From positions 6,205,087 through 6,269,086 of the forward strand of contig OX442314.1 of the NCBI GenBank assembly GCA_949358305.1: a stretch of 64,000 bases of DNA, written 5' to 3'. Positions 45,408 through 56,229 of this stretch are shown piece by piece. Under the pieces are notes generated by a model, which saw nothing but the letters and a program-made list of their open reading frames with translations, searched no databases and was not told the origin of the DNA. A program made the position numbers and the translations under genes. Each line of letters begins with the position of its first letter. The first letter of the stretch is position 1. Source of the stretch: Strigamia acuminata (lineage: Eukaryota > Arthropoda > Chilopoda > Geophilomorpha > Linotaeniidae).

Positions 45408-46057
45408 CTATAATGTGATGAGCTACACTTACCTGCAATTAATCCTTTGATATAAATTGTTCTGCAAGCAAGCATTCCTACACTTTGAATAAGCGGTTTT
45501 GCTTCTTTCACAGGGATTACGCTTTGTATTTCTTCCTACAGTCTATTTCATGAAATTAAGTCAAAACACATACTTTATTCACCTTGTTTGTTACCTTAAA
45601 TGTGTGTAGTGTTACTGCATTAAACCATCCATACTTTATCATCAATGGTTCCAAAATGTTAACATCTTCTGGATTGCTCAGATAAAACTTAAAAGTATTG
45701 TAATTAAAAATATTTTTGCTCAAATTTACGAAGTTTCTGACTACTATTAAAAGTAACTTTTCCAACCCATCTACGATCCTATGTTACTAATTCCCTCTAG
45801 TGTTAATCTTTTAAATCAAAGAACATGTGTAGAATTCTCAGTTTATATGGATTTATCATACCCATAGATGCTGGTTACATTCTTCTGGTTCTGGAGGATA
45901 AAGCCTTTGAAATAGAATGATGATTCTAGCTGTTAAGCGTCTTGATTCATCTACAAAATTAAAAGACATTAGTCCACACAAACCAAAACTGTTAAAATTT
46001 GTTTGTTTTCCTGTACACTGCTACAAAACCTATTTTAAGTGGTAACGAAACATTAAC

Positions 46058-46545
46058 GGGTTTCATTAAATGAGCGATTATTATGATTAGTTGATAATTG
46101 CAATAATCATAATCACTCAATTATTGAGGGCCCAACAAAAATCTGATTATGTGATTATTGCTCCGATAGGCGGAATTGTTTAAATTGTAACCTAAATACG
46201 CTGCAATTGTTTAAAAAAAACTTCCTACAAATAATAATTGCAACTACCTAACTCGTTTCATGTGTTCAATTTAATCTAAACTGAGTAGACTTTGTTATAT
46301 TATGACCTTGTGTAGTTGAAGTGGGTCTGGCGCCGCCATGTTGGTTTCAGTTGAGAGAGCACTTATAATCGGCCCAAGTCAGCAGAAAATCATGGTTTGG
46401 GGTGATTGATTAGTTGCTTAGTTGCTTATTTGATGAAATGATTATTCTCGGGATTGGTTGAATCCAGTCACATGACACATCAAGTAATCGACTACGTAAT
46501 CAAAATAATCAAAGTAATCAACTAATCGCTCATTTAATGAAACCC
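46058..46545. mobile_element. MITE with GGGTTTCATTAAATGAGCGATTA ends
   Basis: The terminal inverted repeats GGGTTTCATTAAATGAGCGA and its reverse complement lie 488 bp apart. The interior has TAATCA/TGATTA-rich sequence. One end of this element, at about 1103-1197, forms the outer border of the left inverted-duplication arm. The region 46546-47099 beyond it shows no gene. Confidence 0.75.
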
Positions 46546-47099
46546 TTTGATTTCCACTTTAGGAATTGTACAGACCTGAAGTACGAAACCAATAGGGATA
46601 ATTGGATGAGCAAGGAGAATGTCTGACCTCTCAGACCATAACCTATAAACCCTTTTTTTGCTGTCAGGTCTAATGATCTCTAATGACTCTAAGTTTTGAG
46701 TATAATTCGCCTTCTGTATATTTATTGTAAGCGTTTAATTAACACTCAATTATCAGATGATTCTTGCTAATGATAATGAACCAATAACCCTAAGCTTTGT
46801 AGAAGACACTTTGATGCTTACAAGGTTCTTATTTGGGTGCACAAGAATTAAATGTAGACAGACAGAAGCAAAAATACTTATACTCTAGCTCACTATAAGG
46901 TTGGCCTTTCTCCCATTGGCCGAGTCTCTTTACTCCTAACTGGAGACTGTGTACTACCACCAGGAAAATTAGTTTCGGTTTTTTTTCATTTTTGTGATTA
47001 TTATATGTACAAGTAATGATTATACAGTAATGGTTTTATTTTAATTGTATTTTATAATAAAATGTTTTTCCATTAATAAAATACAGTTTTATGCTGCTT

Positions 47100-47610
47100 T
47101 AATTCAACACAGTGATCGTTTGGCCACCGTGGCTACCCATGGTGACCCACGTCACTCCACACACTGCTCTCTGGCCCCTGGTCACCCTCTCCTGTGAGGT
47201 AGACTGACCCAGTGGGGAAGGAGAGAGCTGAGTGGTGTGGGGAAAGAGAGGGTGAGAGAGACAGAGAAAGAGTTTGGACAGCACAGGGTGAGGACGTGTG
47301 CTCTTGAGGTCCCTCAGCCAGGCTGGGCAGTGCAGTGTCCCAGTTGACTGCTCTTCTGCCATTCATCACTGTGACGCTCAGTGACAGGTAGATGTTCCTG
47401 TTGCAGCCTCCATGAGCGGTTACATGGGCTGTTAGGTAAGTAACCACAGCAGAATGACTTATGCCAACTGACCACGTCACTCACGGGCAAACCACCCTGT
47501 GAGTGATGGGACGGTTGTAGGTGTGGTGTGCCCTTTGGCACCAGCACGGGTGATGGGTACTCCGACCCCTAGACAACGGATTAAAGGCCAAAACCAACAA
47601 TCCGGAGGCT
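47100..47610 (-). repeat. GC-rich dispersed repeat, copy 2
   Basis: In reverse complement it parallels 3425-3960: TTGGCCTTTAATCCGTTGTC-like start, CTAGGGG, a CACTCTCT-rich middle and a GTGGGTCACCATGGGTAGCC-like end. It lies outside the inverted-duplication arm, so it is an independent copy. Open frames in it are not supported as genes. Confidence 0.55.
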
Positions 47611-48615
47611 CTGTCTCCATTATTATGTGAAGGTCCGGTCCCACCCAGGGCAATCAATCCCCAGATTGCCGTGAGAGAGACGACCTGTCACAACACATGT
47701 TTGTTCAGTTTATTGATTGCATTGTCAAGAAAGAACACAGTTTTGAATTTTTTGCCGGTACCTAGGCAATCGATTACAATAGGTGCATTCAATTCTAAAG
47801 AGTTTTCCCCGTTTTCCCCGTTTTTGTCGTTTTCGCCGTTTTCCCACACCGGATGTAGACGCATTTGACGTCACATTTCGAAAATCGGTTTTTTCGAAAA
47901 CCGTTTTTGTGAAAACCAGAATTTCGTGGTTTTCGCGTGTTTCAAATCGTTTTCCCGGGCCGCCATTTTGTTTTCGAATAGATCAGCGGTGAAAGCACAT
48001 ACAAAAAGGCAGTGTTGTATCGAACGAGAACTAATAGTTCGCGTTCGCGAACTTAGTTCGTAGTTCGCGAACTACGAACGCGAACTAGTTCCCCGTTTTG
48101 AAAGAACGTGAAAAACGAACGAAGTTTGTTTTTTTGACGCGAACTACGTTCTAGTTCAGTTCTCGTTCGTTCACCGAACGTTTTATGTCACAGCCAATCA
48201 TTGACGATTTCTTTTCTATTGTTTTGGCGGATTTGGCGGATTTGCAACAATAGTTTTCCATTCAATTCCCTTTCGTAATCGTGTTTTCCGAGATCTTTTA
48301 TCGCACTAATATGGAAGCTGAAGCTGTGGAGTTAACCGAAATTCGTAAGAAACCAGTAATGTCTGAATGGTTTGAGTGATTAACACTTCGTAAATATTTA
48401 CATGGTAGAAAACTTGCGGATTGTTATAGAAAAGATTCCATTAAAAAAAAAATGGTTTCGAGTAAATTTTCTAGTAAAATTCCAACAAAAAACTTGCACG
48501 ACAAAATCCATTGAAAAAGAGAGATAGAATTATACGTCAAAATGTGCACGAAAATTTGGATCCAGGATCGCGATACCGTTGGAAAATAATAAAATAAAAG
48601 AATGAACCAATCAAA

Positions 48616-49471
48616 CCGGGTCAGATCGTTTAGTCGACGGTCGTTTAGTCGACAAGTCACATAAAGCGATCATTTTGTCGACAAGCCGTTTTGTCGACAA
48701 ACGTTTAGTCGACGAAATTGTTTAGGTCGATTAGTCGACCAACTGCTTGGTGCCGTCTTGTCGACGGTACATTTTGTCGACGCACGTTTTGTCGACGTAA
48801 CAGTTTGTCGACGCACGTTTTGTCGTTGTTTCGGTGTGTCACAGAGTGTGTCAAGGAGAAACCAAGGCCACACATGACGCGTGGTGTTGTTAGAAAGATG
48901 TGTTACTTTGTAGGCATTTGTGGCCAATATTCTTTCCTAGCGGCCTTTTGTTGGCTGAACGTTGTCACTTTTAATATGTGGAGACATTTTCATCCACTAC
49001 GAATTTTCCATTCAACTCCTCGTGCATCAAATTTCAAGTTTGCATTCCAATCACTGTACGCGTGGATGGTACCAGCTTTGATTCTAATCGCATCCAATCT
49101 GCTGATTTTTGTAAATGCTCCAGTTGTTGATAGTCACAACGCATTTTGTTTTATATCTATGTACAATACAGCAACAAAGCCCAGTTGCTTTTTCATAATG
49201 GCGGCGAATTTTATACATTACTAGTTAATGTTGTTTTAGTAATTATTACTTTCTACAATTTGTGACGGTTTGTGTTTTTAGTTTACATGAAAATAATCGT
49301 CTCATTTCACATACTATTACACTTTTCACTTAGTCGACGCCGTTTAGTCGACGCCGTTTAGTCGACTAGGTCACTTAGTCGACAATACTCGTCGACTAAG
49401 TGACCTTGTCGACTAAACGGCGTCGACAAAACGGCGTCGACTAAGTGAAAGTCGACTAAACAACCCGGCTC
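48616..49471. mobile_element. GTCGAC-repeat element carrying a captured gene fragment
   Basis: About 856 bp flanked by CAATCAAA (48608-48615 and 49472-49479; identity extends to about 10 bp). The ends are CCGGGT...GTTTAGTCGAC and GTCGACTAAACAACCCGG. Both flanks are packed with more than 20 GTCGAC hexamers in GTTTAGTCGAC / TTTTGTCGAC units, so the borders can fold on each other. The 8-10 bp duplication fits hAT or Mutator-type transposition. Between the repeats lies a unique segment with a GPCR-like frame. Confidence 0.8.
48874..49224 (+). pseudogene. captured Methuselah-like GPCR fragment
   Basis: A continuous frame inside the GTCGAC element contains MCYFVGICGQYSFLAAFCWL, NVVTFNMWRHF and FAFQSLYAWMVPALILIASN. 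This pattern (Cys before the third helix, FFWLNVxxFDxW, then xxxYSLYAWGxP in the fourth helix) is characteristic of insect Methuselah-type secretin-class GPCRs. Only about TM3-TM4 and the following loop are present, so it is a fragment, not a receptor. The frame extends upstream to 48718 only through GTCGAC repeats. Family assignment is by recalled motif resemblance. Confidence 0.6.
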
Positions 49472-50248
49472 CAATCAAACGCGTGTTAAACGTATTAACG
49501 ACGTCGACAATACATTCCAGTTGTATTTAACGACTGTTTACATGCAAATCAAATCATTAATTCTTTCAATCATTCGACATGCCGTACAGGAAATCAACAA
49601 CCAGTCTTGAGGAATTATGTTTGCTTACAATCATTACTAAAATAAAAATTTGAATTCGTAAAAAAATATTTGTAAAATGAACTGAACTAGAACTGAACCA
49701 GAACTGAACTAGAACTTAGTTCACTTGGAGTTTTTGGGAGTGAACGGGAACTAGAACTAGTTCCCTAAATTGAAAACGGTGATGAACGCGAACTAGAACT
49801 AGTTCGCGATTTAGTGAACGAGATACAACACTGCAAAAAGGTAAGTTTATTTAATTTATTTGTGTCTTTAATATTCATTTAATAACGATAAAATGCGGCC
49901 GGAGCTAGCCTTCATTTGCGCTATCGAATGCGGTCTAATTTCGGGCGCATTTGCGCCGTCGAATGCGGCCAAAGTTCGGGCGCATTTGCGCCGTCGAATG
50001 CGGCCAAATTTCGGGCGCATTTGCGCGATCGAATGCGCTCAATTTTCGACTGATTTCCTGTTCTTAAATGAATAATAATAATACCTTATAATACCTATTA
50101 ATGTGCAGACTGAGCATGCTCCGTGGCTGTTGAAACCTGTTGACAGCTGTTGGTAATAACGCTGCTCAATGTTAAAAACCGTTTTCATCGTTTTCGGAAA
50201 ACGATGAAAAACAGTTTTTGAAAGCTATTTTAGAATTGAATGCACCTA

Positions 50249-50660
50249 ATGTCTACACCGAATGCAATACTGGTGTTTTGGTCTATTTTTTGTATCACTA
50301 CACAAGTGAAATGGCTTGGCCAATGGGAGAAATTGTTATTTTTGAAATTGTCAAACTTGGCGCTGCTGTTGTGACAACATTCGACCAATCAGATTTTACA
50401 ACATGCACCTTTAATTGCATGCTAGTAAAAACTTAAAAGTACTATGGAAAATACCAAGTAGAAGGGCTTTCGATTAAATTGTGAGAAGCCAACTTAAAGT
50501 TATGATGAGATTTCAAAGGGGCAAACGAAATTATAGTAAAATACTGGTACCTGCATTTATTTGTGAACAATGGCCAAACGGAAGTGGAATAAGATTTTTT
50601 GTGATGTCTAGTGTTGCTTTAAATCCAGTAATTTGCTAAAAGTATAAAATAACTGCATAA
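50249..50660. other. DEG/ENaC intron
   Basis: Apparent intron sequence just downstream of the interrupted TM1 exon of the second DEG/ENaC copy. Nothing else is recognisable. Confidence 0.4.
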
Positions 50661-50999
50661 TTATTTTCGAGAATGTTTTAATACTATTACCCGAATTGTA
50701 TCATCATTGATATTAATTGTTTCATGCACATTTAGTGAATTCCATATATCTTCCAATGACAATTTCTCATTGAACAATTGCCAGGGCGATGTGTGTTTGC
50801 AGGTTTCGTTTGTCTTTAATCTGGCTTTTTTCCTCTCAGCCGTAAAATTTTCACCGCAAACAGTGACAGAAGGAAATTTGATAATCTGCCGTTGAACTAT
50901 ACTAACGACTTTAGTTGCAGGGTCATCAATGTAGTGGTTTAAACGCATTTGCAACAAAAATAAAGTAAATCCTGTGCTAACTATTACCAGTATTAACTC

Positions 51000-52590
51000 T
51001 GTGACGATTACCTTCTGGAGATAGCAATTGCTAAACTAAAGTGTGAACTATCTGTGTGAAAATGTAAAATATGCAAACCTGATGTTTTCTCAAAACATAT
51101 AACATTTATTCCGGTTTGAACCTTATATAAATACTATGCCTACAAGTGGCTAAAATGACGATAAGTTAAACTATACAGTTATTTGGCAAAAGCCCTGAAA
51201 TAATATCATTTGAAGGCTTCAGTCAGGCAATAAGAATTTGTAACGGTCTTATTGCTGTGACGTAAAAGATGTCATCTATGAATGGCTTTGGTTTCTAAAT
51301 GGTCCGGGGTTTGGTTCTAAAAAGGCGTGTAAATGGTTAGGCTGGGTGGGTTATATCCGAGAGGTGCGGTTGACTTTTCTGTATCGTCACACACATCGCA
51401 TCGCAGATAATTATTGTAATCAATAATTATCGCGAGATGTAACAATGTGAGAATAAATAGTCATATTAATTCTATGGAATTAATCATGATATTTTAGAGT
51501 CACAAACTTAACTTAAACTGTGAAAATAAGTAAAATATATTAAAATAGCGCCGAGCTATTTTTTGCCCCGAGTGCAATCAACATCTAAGTTAGACTTAAA
51601 TGTTCCGTCAAACCAATAACGAATTGAATCGAAATATCTCGCAGGAAAGGTTATCCATCGCCGGGAAATTACTCCACTCGGTCCTGGCTGGCGGGAGAGT
51701 AACCGGGAAATTACTCCGCGTCGATTACTCTGATAATGCGTCTGTGAAATATAAATACTCCACTCTAGATTCTACATTACCAATGCGTCTGTGAATTTTA
51801 CTCCACTCTAGATTCTGCACTCTACAACGGAATGTTGGCATGAAGCTGGAGGGAGTGCGTCTGTGGGTTGTACCCCACTCTAGATACTACACTTAAATGT
51901 GTCTGTGAATTACTCACTCTAGTTACTACATTTCTACAACGGAATGTTGGCATGAAGAGGCGGGCAGTGTGTCTGTGAGTCTTCTACCCACTCTAGATAC
52001 TTACACTAAATACAAAGTATTTCTACAACGGATTGTCGGAACGCAGAGAAGTATAATATGTGCTCAAGTAATATCAGTATCAAACAAAAACAGAACAAGA
52101 GCGAGCTATATCCGTTTTGCAGGGGGATATATACTCGGTGAGGAGAATAGCTGTTCAGTGATCCAATGGGATCACTGGGCAGTCAAATCCATCCAATCCC
52201 AGATCATAGGAAGTGGATACTCAGGACATAGTCTTCTACTAGGTCCACTACAGGAACTGGATACGCAGGACACATTTTGGATTAAGTCCCTTTGACTATA
52301 ATCCAAAAGGAGTCCAACTCACAGTGGGTGATGGGGGGTGACTTCACCAGGTGTAGAGTTTGCACATAATTCAATAGAATTATGTGACAAATAAATCAAC
52401 TAGTTTTTAAACATCCAAAAGTATTTAAAAGTGTCTAAAGTTGCAGTGGAATAAAATATAAATAGTAATTTATATTTTATTCACTCAAAAATTGTCGAAA
52501 TTTGAATTTACCGCTAAAACGCATCAGCGCCATCTATTGGTGAAGTAATCGTCCTATACTAACAAAGTGTATGACAGTGTAACCGTCACA
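51000..52590 (-). repeat. 3' LTR (complete)
   Basis: It starts TGTGACGATTAC and ends GTAACCGTCACA, so the ends are inverted repeats beginning TG and ending CA. Length 1,591 bp. Its first 567 bp match the right LTR. The 480-890 fragment resembles its last part. Confidence 0.9.
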
Positions 52591-52604
52591 AGTCCCCCTT
52601 AAAT
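52591..52604 (-). promoter_or_regulatory. polypurine tract
   Basis: On the minus strand TTTAAGGGGGACT stands directly before the 3' LTR, the expected place and composition for the plus-strand DNA primer of an LTR retroelement. Confidence 0.75.
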
Positions 52605-53252
52605 ATATGTTAATACCTGTATTAACATACTATTTATTCCGAATATCTTGAGGATCAAGACCACACTGTCATCTATGGAACTGGAGCTGTAATCCTTGGT
52701 AAGTAAAAACCTTTATTTTATATCTTAATAGTATAAATAAAGAGTATTTCTTAATCAAATGCTTCAAAAAATATTTATTAGGGTTATAAAACTTTCAATT
52801 ATCAATAATAACTTCCATCTCTCTTTACAGGTGGACTTACAACTGCATCAAGAAAAAGGCGATAACTTAAACTAACATCAAACTCTTGTACCAAACAAAT
52901 GATTAATAAAATTTAACAATTATTTTCACAAAACTTAACTTCTCACTGGAAATATAATGATTTGCAAAATAACACTTTACACGTTAAAATTCAAGTATTA
53001 AAATTAGTATTCATATAAACAAACTCACATTGACTCGTAATCAAAATTTTAACAGAATGGTTAATTTAAATATTAAAGATCTTTGAATTATTCACAAAAA
53101 AAATGGCATAAAATACACCTAAACCTGACTAAATCTTTGTTTCATCTCGGGTCAAGCAATGGAGATGGAGAAAATGGACTCGTTACTTCTGGTCTTGCCT
53201 TGAAAAGGGAAAATATCGGGAAAGTAACGGATCCCGACATCGTTGACGCTTT

Positions 53253-54920
53253 CTAGTCCAACTCTTCATCCTCAATAAATCCTTCCATGGATGTAACAAC
53301 TTCCGAGACGGCTGCGGGTGGAGAATTAAGTTGAATAGTTACCAATTCCGGTACTACATCTGGCTCAACGTCATGGGCCAGTGGGTTCAGGAGCATTCTG
53401 TGTTGTTCCTCGGTGAATACTTCCAGGGGATCAGGCCCTCCTAACGGAATGGTGTTAGCGCTGGTTGGCTCGGAAAAAACCAAGTGATGGTCGGGTAAGC
53501 CGGAGTGCCATCCCTCACGAATCAACGGGTGTGCTGCTGCTGAGACCTGTTGCAAAATCTTACACCAAATAAAAGAGCGAGTTTGAAAAGATTCCGGCCG
53601 GGATGGATGAAAAATCCATTGGATCACGGCCAGTGGCACGCTCAAATCTGGAATTCGGTCGTTTGAAATCGACATGCTAATACGCTTAGCTGCTTCCAAT
53701 AAAATTGGGAAATAATGTTCCACTTCTGCCTTCGTTTGTTCCGTGAGTGACATGTCTGGTCTCGGCATATATGGGTGGACCAGTAAAATAACCGGTTCAG
53801 CGGCGTTGTTTACTTCGGGGAGCGGAATAGTCGCTACAATCATGTTGTTAGTCGATGTTCCCTCTGGAGAAGCGGCGGCTTTTGGACCAGACTCAGAGGC
53901 AACCGGCGGAGAATCCGACGCAATAACTGACGTTGGTTCGTTCGTTGGGAGTTTTTCCGCCGAGACAACCGGAGTTCCATCAATCGCAGGGGTGGGAGTT
54001 TCCGGCTCGCGTTGTGGCTCCGTAAATCCTCCTCGTGGAGTCGAGGTGCTGGACATTTGCGCCGGGTCTACATAAATAGCCTGCTCCGGGCCCTGGTGGA
54101 TGAGGCCACATTCGCGACACATCGCCCAATTGCGTGCTGTCGGCGTACTTAGCCCCTTGACGATAAATGGAAGAATTTCTTCATTCCACATGCTGGATAT
54201 GGCAACGCGTTTACCACCGTGACAGTTCACGCAGACTACGGCGTGAATGCCGGATAACAAGGACGACAACCATCCGCATCCTGCGCACAATGGGCAGAAC
54301 ATAAGTTTCGACTTTGGCATGATGTTAGTCCCCAAGGCGGCAGCTTCCATATCTCGAAATACGTGTTCTCTTCGCTGTTTCCGGTAACTTGGCAAATTTA
54401 GCTCCGATATCGAGCGAGCCTGCGATGTTGGGCGGGTCAGCGCTTCGGATGAAGATGCCAACGTGGACTTGGTGGGTCCTTTGGGCTTGCCGGTTTTGCC
54501 TCGACTAGCGGTATCGCGAGGATTTCGTGGTCGGGCAAACTGCCTGCTGGTGGACTGAGGTGGAGCTTCTTCAACCGATTCTTCTTCTTGTGAGAAGTCA
54601 TCTTGGCGTCGCCTCCTTGAAGCAGAACGGGAGTATTGTGACGAGTCGTCAGAAAAATCCCAATTCGGAGTCTCGTGGGGCGCATCATAGGTTACGACAC
54701 GCTGAATAGCTTGACGGCCTCTGGAAGGACGCGAGTCGTTCGGACTGACGCCCATGGCGGTCCGAATCCGTGGCGGTACGAGATCCGGGTTATCACGAGC
54801 CCAGTTGGCGACGAGCTCGGGGTCAGAGGAGGGATTAACAAAGCGATAATCCGTCTCTTCCGACTCTTCTGGATCCCAGTGCACGTATTGTCGCTTGCTA
54901 GCGCGACCTCGGCGACTCAT
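53253..54920 (-). CDS. retrotransposon third ORF, cysteine-cluster protein of unknown function
   Basis: 555 codons from ATG 54920, same strand as pol, 1.3 kb downstream of it and 0.66 kb before the 3' LTR. The N-terminal ~170 residues are charged and low-complexity (Arg, Ser, Pro). Residues about 210-280 hold three CxxC pairs: FCPLCAGCGW, VCVNCHGGKR and MCRECGLIHQG, suggesting a zinc-binding fold loosely like DnaJ-type or ribbon fingers. A Pro/Ser/Thr/Glu-rich linker and a C-terminal ~150-residue domain follow. There is no signal peptide or membrane helix, so it is not an envelope-like ORF. Expression is probably by splicing or a subgenomic RNA. The intact long frame suggests selection or a recent insertion. 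I do not recognise the family. Confidence 0.75.
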   Translation of the reverse strand: MSRRGRASKRQYVHWDPEESEETDYRFVNPSSDPELVANWARDNPDLVPPRIRTAMGVSPNDSRPSRGRQAIQRVVTYDAPHETPNWDFSDDSSQYSRSASRRRRQDDFSQEEESVEEAPPQSTSRQFARPRNPRDTASRGKTGKPKGPTKSTLASSSEALTRPTSQARSISELNLPSYRKQRREHVFRDMEAAALGTNIMPKSKLMFCPLCAGCGWLSSLLSGIHAVVCVNCHGGKRVAISSMWNEEILPFIVKGLSTPTARNWAMCRECGLIHQGPEQAIYVDPAQMSSTSTPRGGFTEPQREPETPTPAIDGTPVVSAEKLPTNEPTSVIASDSPPVASESGPKAAASPEGTSTNNMIVATIPLPEVNNAAEPVILLVHPYMPRPDMSLTEQTKAEVEHYFPILLEAAKRISMSISNDRIPDLSVPLAVIQWIFHPSRPESFQTRSFIWCKILQQVSAAAHPLIREGWHSGLPDHHLVFSEPTSANTIPLGGPDPLEVFTEEQHRMLLNPLAHDVEPDVVPELVTIQLNSPPAAVSEVVTSMEGFIEDEELD

Positions 54921-56229
54921 TGTGTCTTCAAAAAGAAATAAATTTTATTTGAGAACATGAATCAACCGTCGGAAATTAATTTAATTTCAAATTAAATTAA
55001 TTGTCGAACAACAACTGGATTAATTTCATAATTAATTCTTAAGTTCCCTTGTTAGCGTGTTTCCTCCATTTTGTCGAATAATTATTAAGATTAATAATTA
55101 TTCTCGACTTGGCATATAATTTCATTTTATCGTTTAAAACAATATCGCTGATAAAATATTCAAATTAGTGTTTATTTAATGAAATAAACCTAATTTTTGT
55201 ATCTACACGACATAATAACTAAAAAACATATAAAAATATTAAAAAAAAAAATATTTTTGTAAGTGTTTTTTAGCATCCGACAATAGTCATTTTACATGGT
55301 TTTAATTGTACGAATAATTCCACAATTCGTCCGAGTAAATAATTTACTACCGACATCTGGTGGCGTTTGCCCCTATCATACACGTGGCTTGTTAACACAT
55401 GTCTGCTCACCAATTTCCAAGGAACTTAAGAGATATTTTATCTTTCATAAAATAAACACTTACTAACTAGGTGTAGTCCTAGAAGGGTATACTTGGCTAG
55501 TTTAATGTCTAGCTTCACGTATTTGCGAGGGCTGCTCGGTTCCGGCGATGTTGGCCGATAAAAACGTTGTGCGGCGCGTGCGAATTCTAAGTCCGCCGTA
55601 ATGAACGCTTAACCAAAATAAATGTTGTCAATTAATGTCAAAATATTATAAATTTTGACAAAATATTGCTTAAATATTTACCGGGAATTCACTTAGTGAG
55701 TTCGTGAAAGGCTTACTCGCGATTTGTCCACGAGATGGTTTCGATAATCAGCGTCGTGTCGATAATTTCTGAATTTGAACTGATATTCGTCAAATGAAAA
55801 AATCAGTAAAATAAACGATAAGTGTTCAAAATCATCTAGATTTTAACTCACTAAATTTCAGCGAAAATCCGTTAAAGCGTCGAAGGGTCGAGAATAATCC
55901 TTGATTTCAGTCCAGTACAAAACTTGGCGAACAAGTGAGTGATAATCTCAAACCAGGGGTTAAGGGGAGTTTCGAGGAGTAATTTGATTGGTTTGTAATT
56001 ACTCATCTCGAAGTTTCTATTAACCCAAAGGGGGAAACACAGTTTCAAGTAAATGTTTACACGTAGATTAATTTAAATATAATCGGCCGTGTAAAAATAA
56101 CTCAAACATTTGTTAGATTTTATTCATCCCAAAAAAAAATGTTTTTAACTAATAAAATTTAACAATCCTTCGTGAATATGATTGGAAATATTTATTTTAA
56201 AATAAAATATTTTCAATATATTGTGTTTT
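54921..56229 (-). other. non-coding gap between pol and the third ORF
   Basis: 1.3 kb of AT-rich sequence without a long frame inside the retrotransposon. It could hold a promoter or splice acceptor for the third ORF; none can be fixed by eye. Confidence 0.45.

Larger units (their letters stand above)
43520..46152 (-). repeat. right arm of the ~2 kb inverted duplication
   Basis: This is the reverse complement of 1103-3095 plus two insertions absent from the left arm: a 425-bp MITE (43867-44291) and a 261-bp hAT MITE (45147-45407). The arms face each other across about 40.4 kb that contain all the conserved genes of the window. Confidence 0.85.
48010..49833. mobile_element. hAT-type element, 8-bp TSD CAAAAAGG
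   Basis: The ends are CAGTGTTGTATC and GATACAACACTG. CAAAAAGG flanks both sides (48002-48009 and 49834-49841). Subterminal TTCGCGAAC, GAACTAGTTC and AGAACTGAAC motifs are typical of the family also seen at 31836-32282. Without the internal GTCGAC element its own length is about 960 bp. No transposase frame is left. Confidence 0.92.
47780..50248. mobile_element. outer TIR element of a three-level nest
   Basis: The 18-bp perfect terminal repeats are GGTGCATTCAATTCTAAA and its complement, with TA outside both ends. Near its right side (about 49890-50045) are GAATGCGGCC/GGGCGCATTTGCGC repeats like those of the element at 10838-11570. Removing the hAT insertion leaves about 640 bp. No transposase is seen. 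Confidence 0.8.
44745..50999 (-). pseudogene. second DEG/ENaC gene, cut in TM1 by a Gypsy element
   Basis: This is a paralogue of unit 2 of the fused locus. Exon 50999-~50680 begins inside TM1 (ELILVIVSTGFTLFLL), then NHYIDDPATK, KFPSVTVCGENF, HTSPWQLFNEKLSLEDIW. Downstream exons are at about 45720-45570 (SNPEDVNILEPLMIKYGW), 45540-45430 (Cys motif) and 45125-44745 (KRCKCKEPC; SDIGSIVGLALGMSLLSFY; TAA). The intron between holds the three-level transposon nest. The frame ends abruptly at 51000, the first base of the Gypsy LTR, and the 5' half would lie beyond the element, outside the window. Without that element the gene could have been intact. Confidence in family is high; exon edges are approximate. 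Confidence 0.75.

Noticed and set aside
47099-47547. Minus-strand frames of 77-115 codons
   Set aside because: They lie in the GC-rich dispersed repeat and are low complexity, in several overlapping frames.
53743-54075. 110-codon plus frame
   Set aside because: Shadow of the retrotransposon third ORF on the other strand.
53253-54920. Envelope protein in the third retrotransposon ORF
   Set aside because: No signal peptide, membrane anchor or furin-like site is visible; the CxxC cluster points elsewhere.
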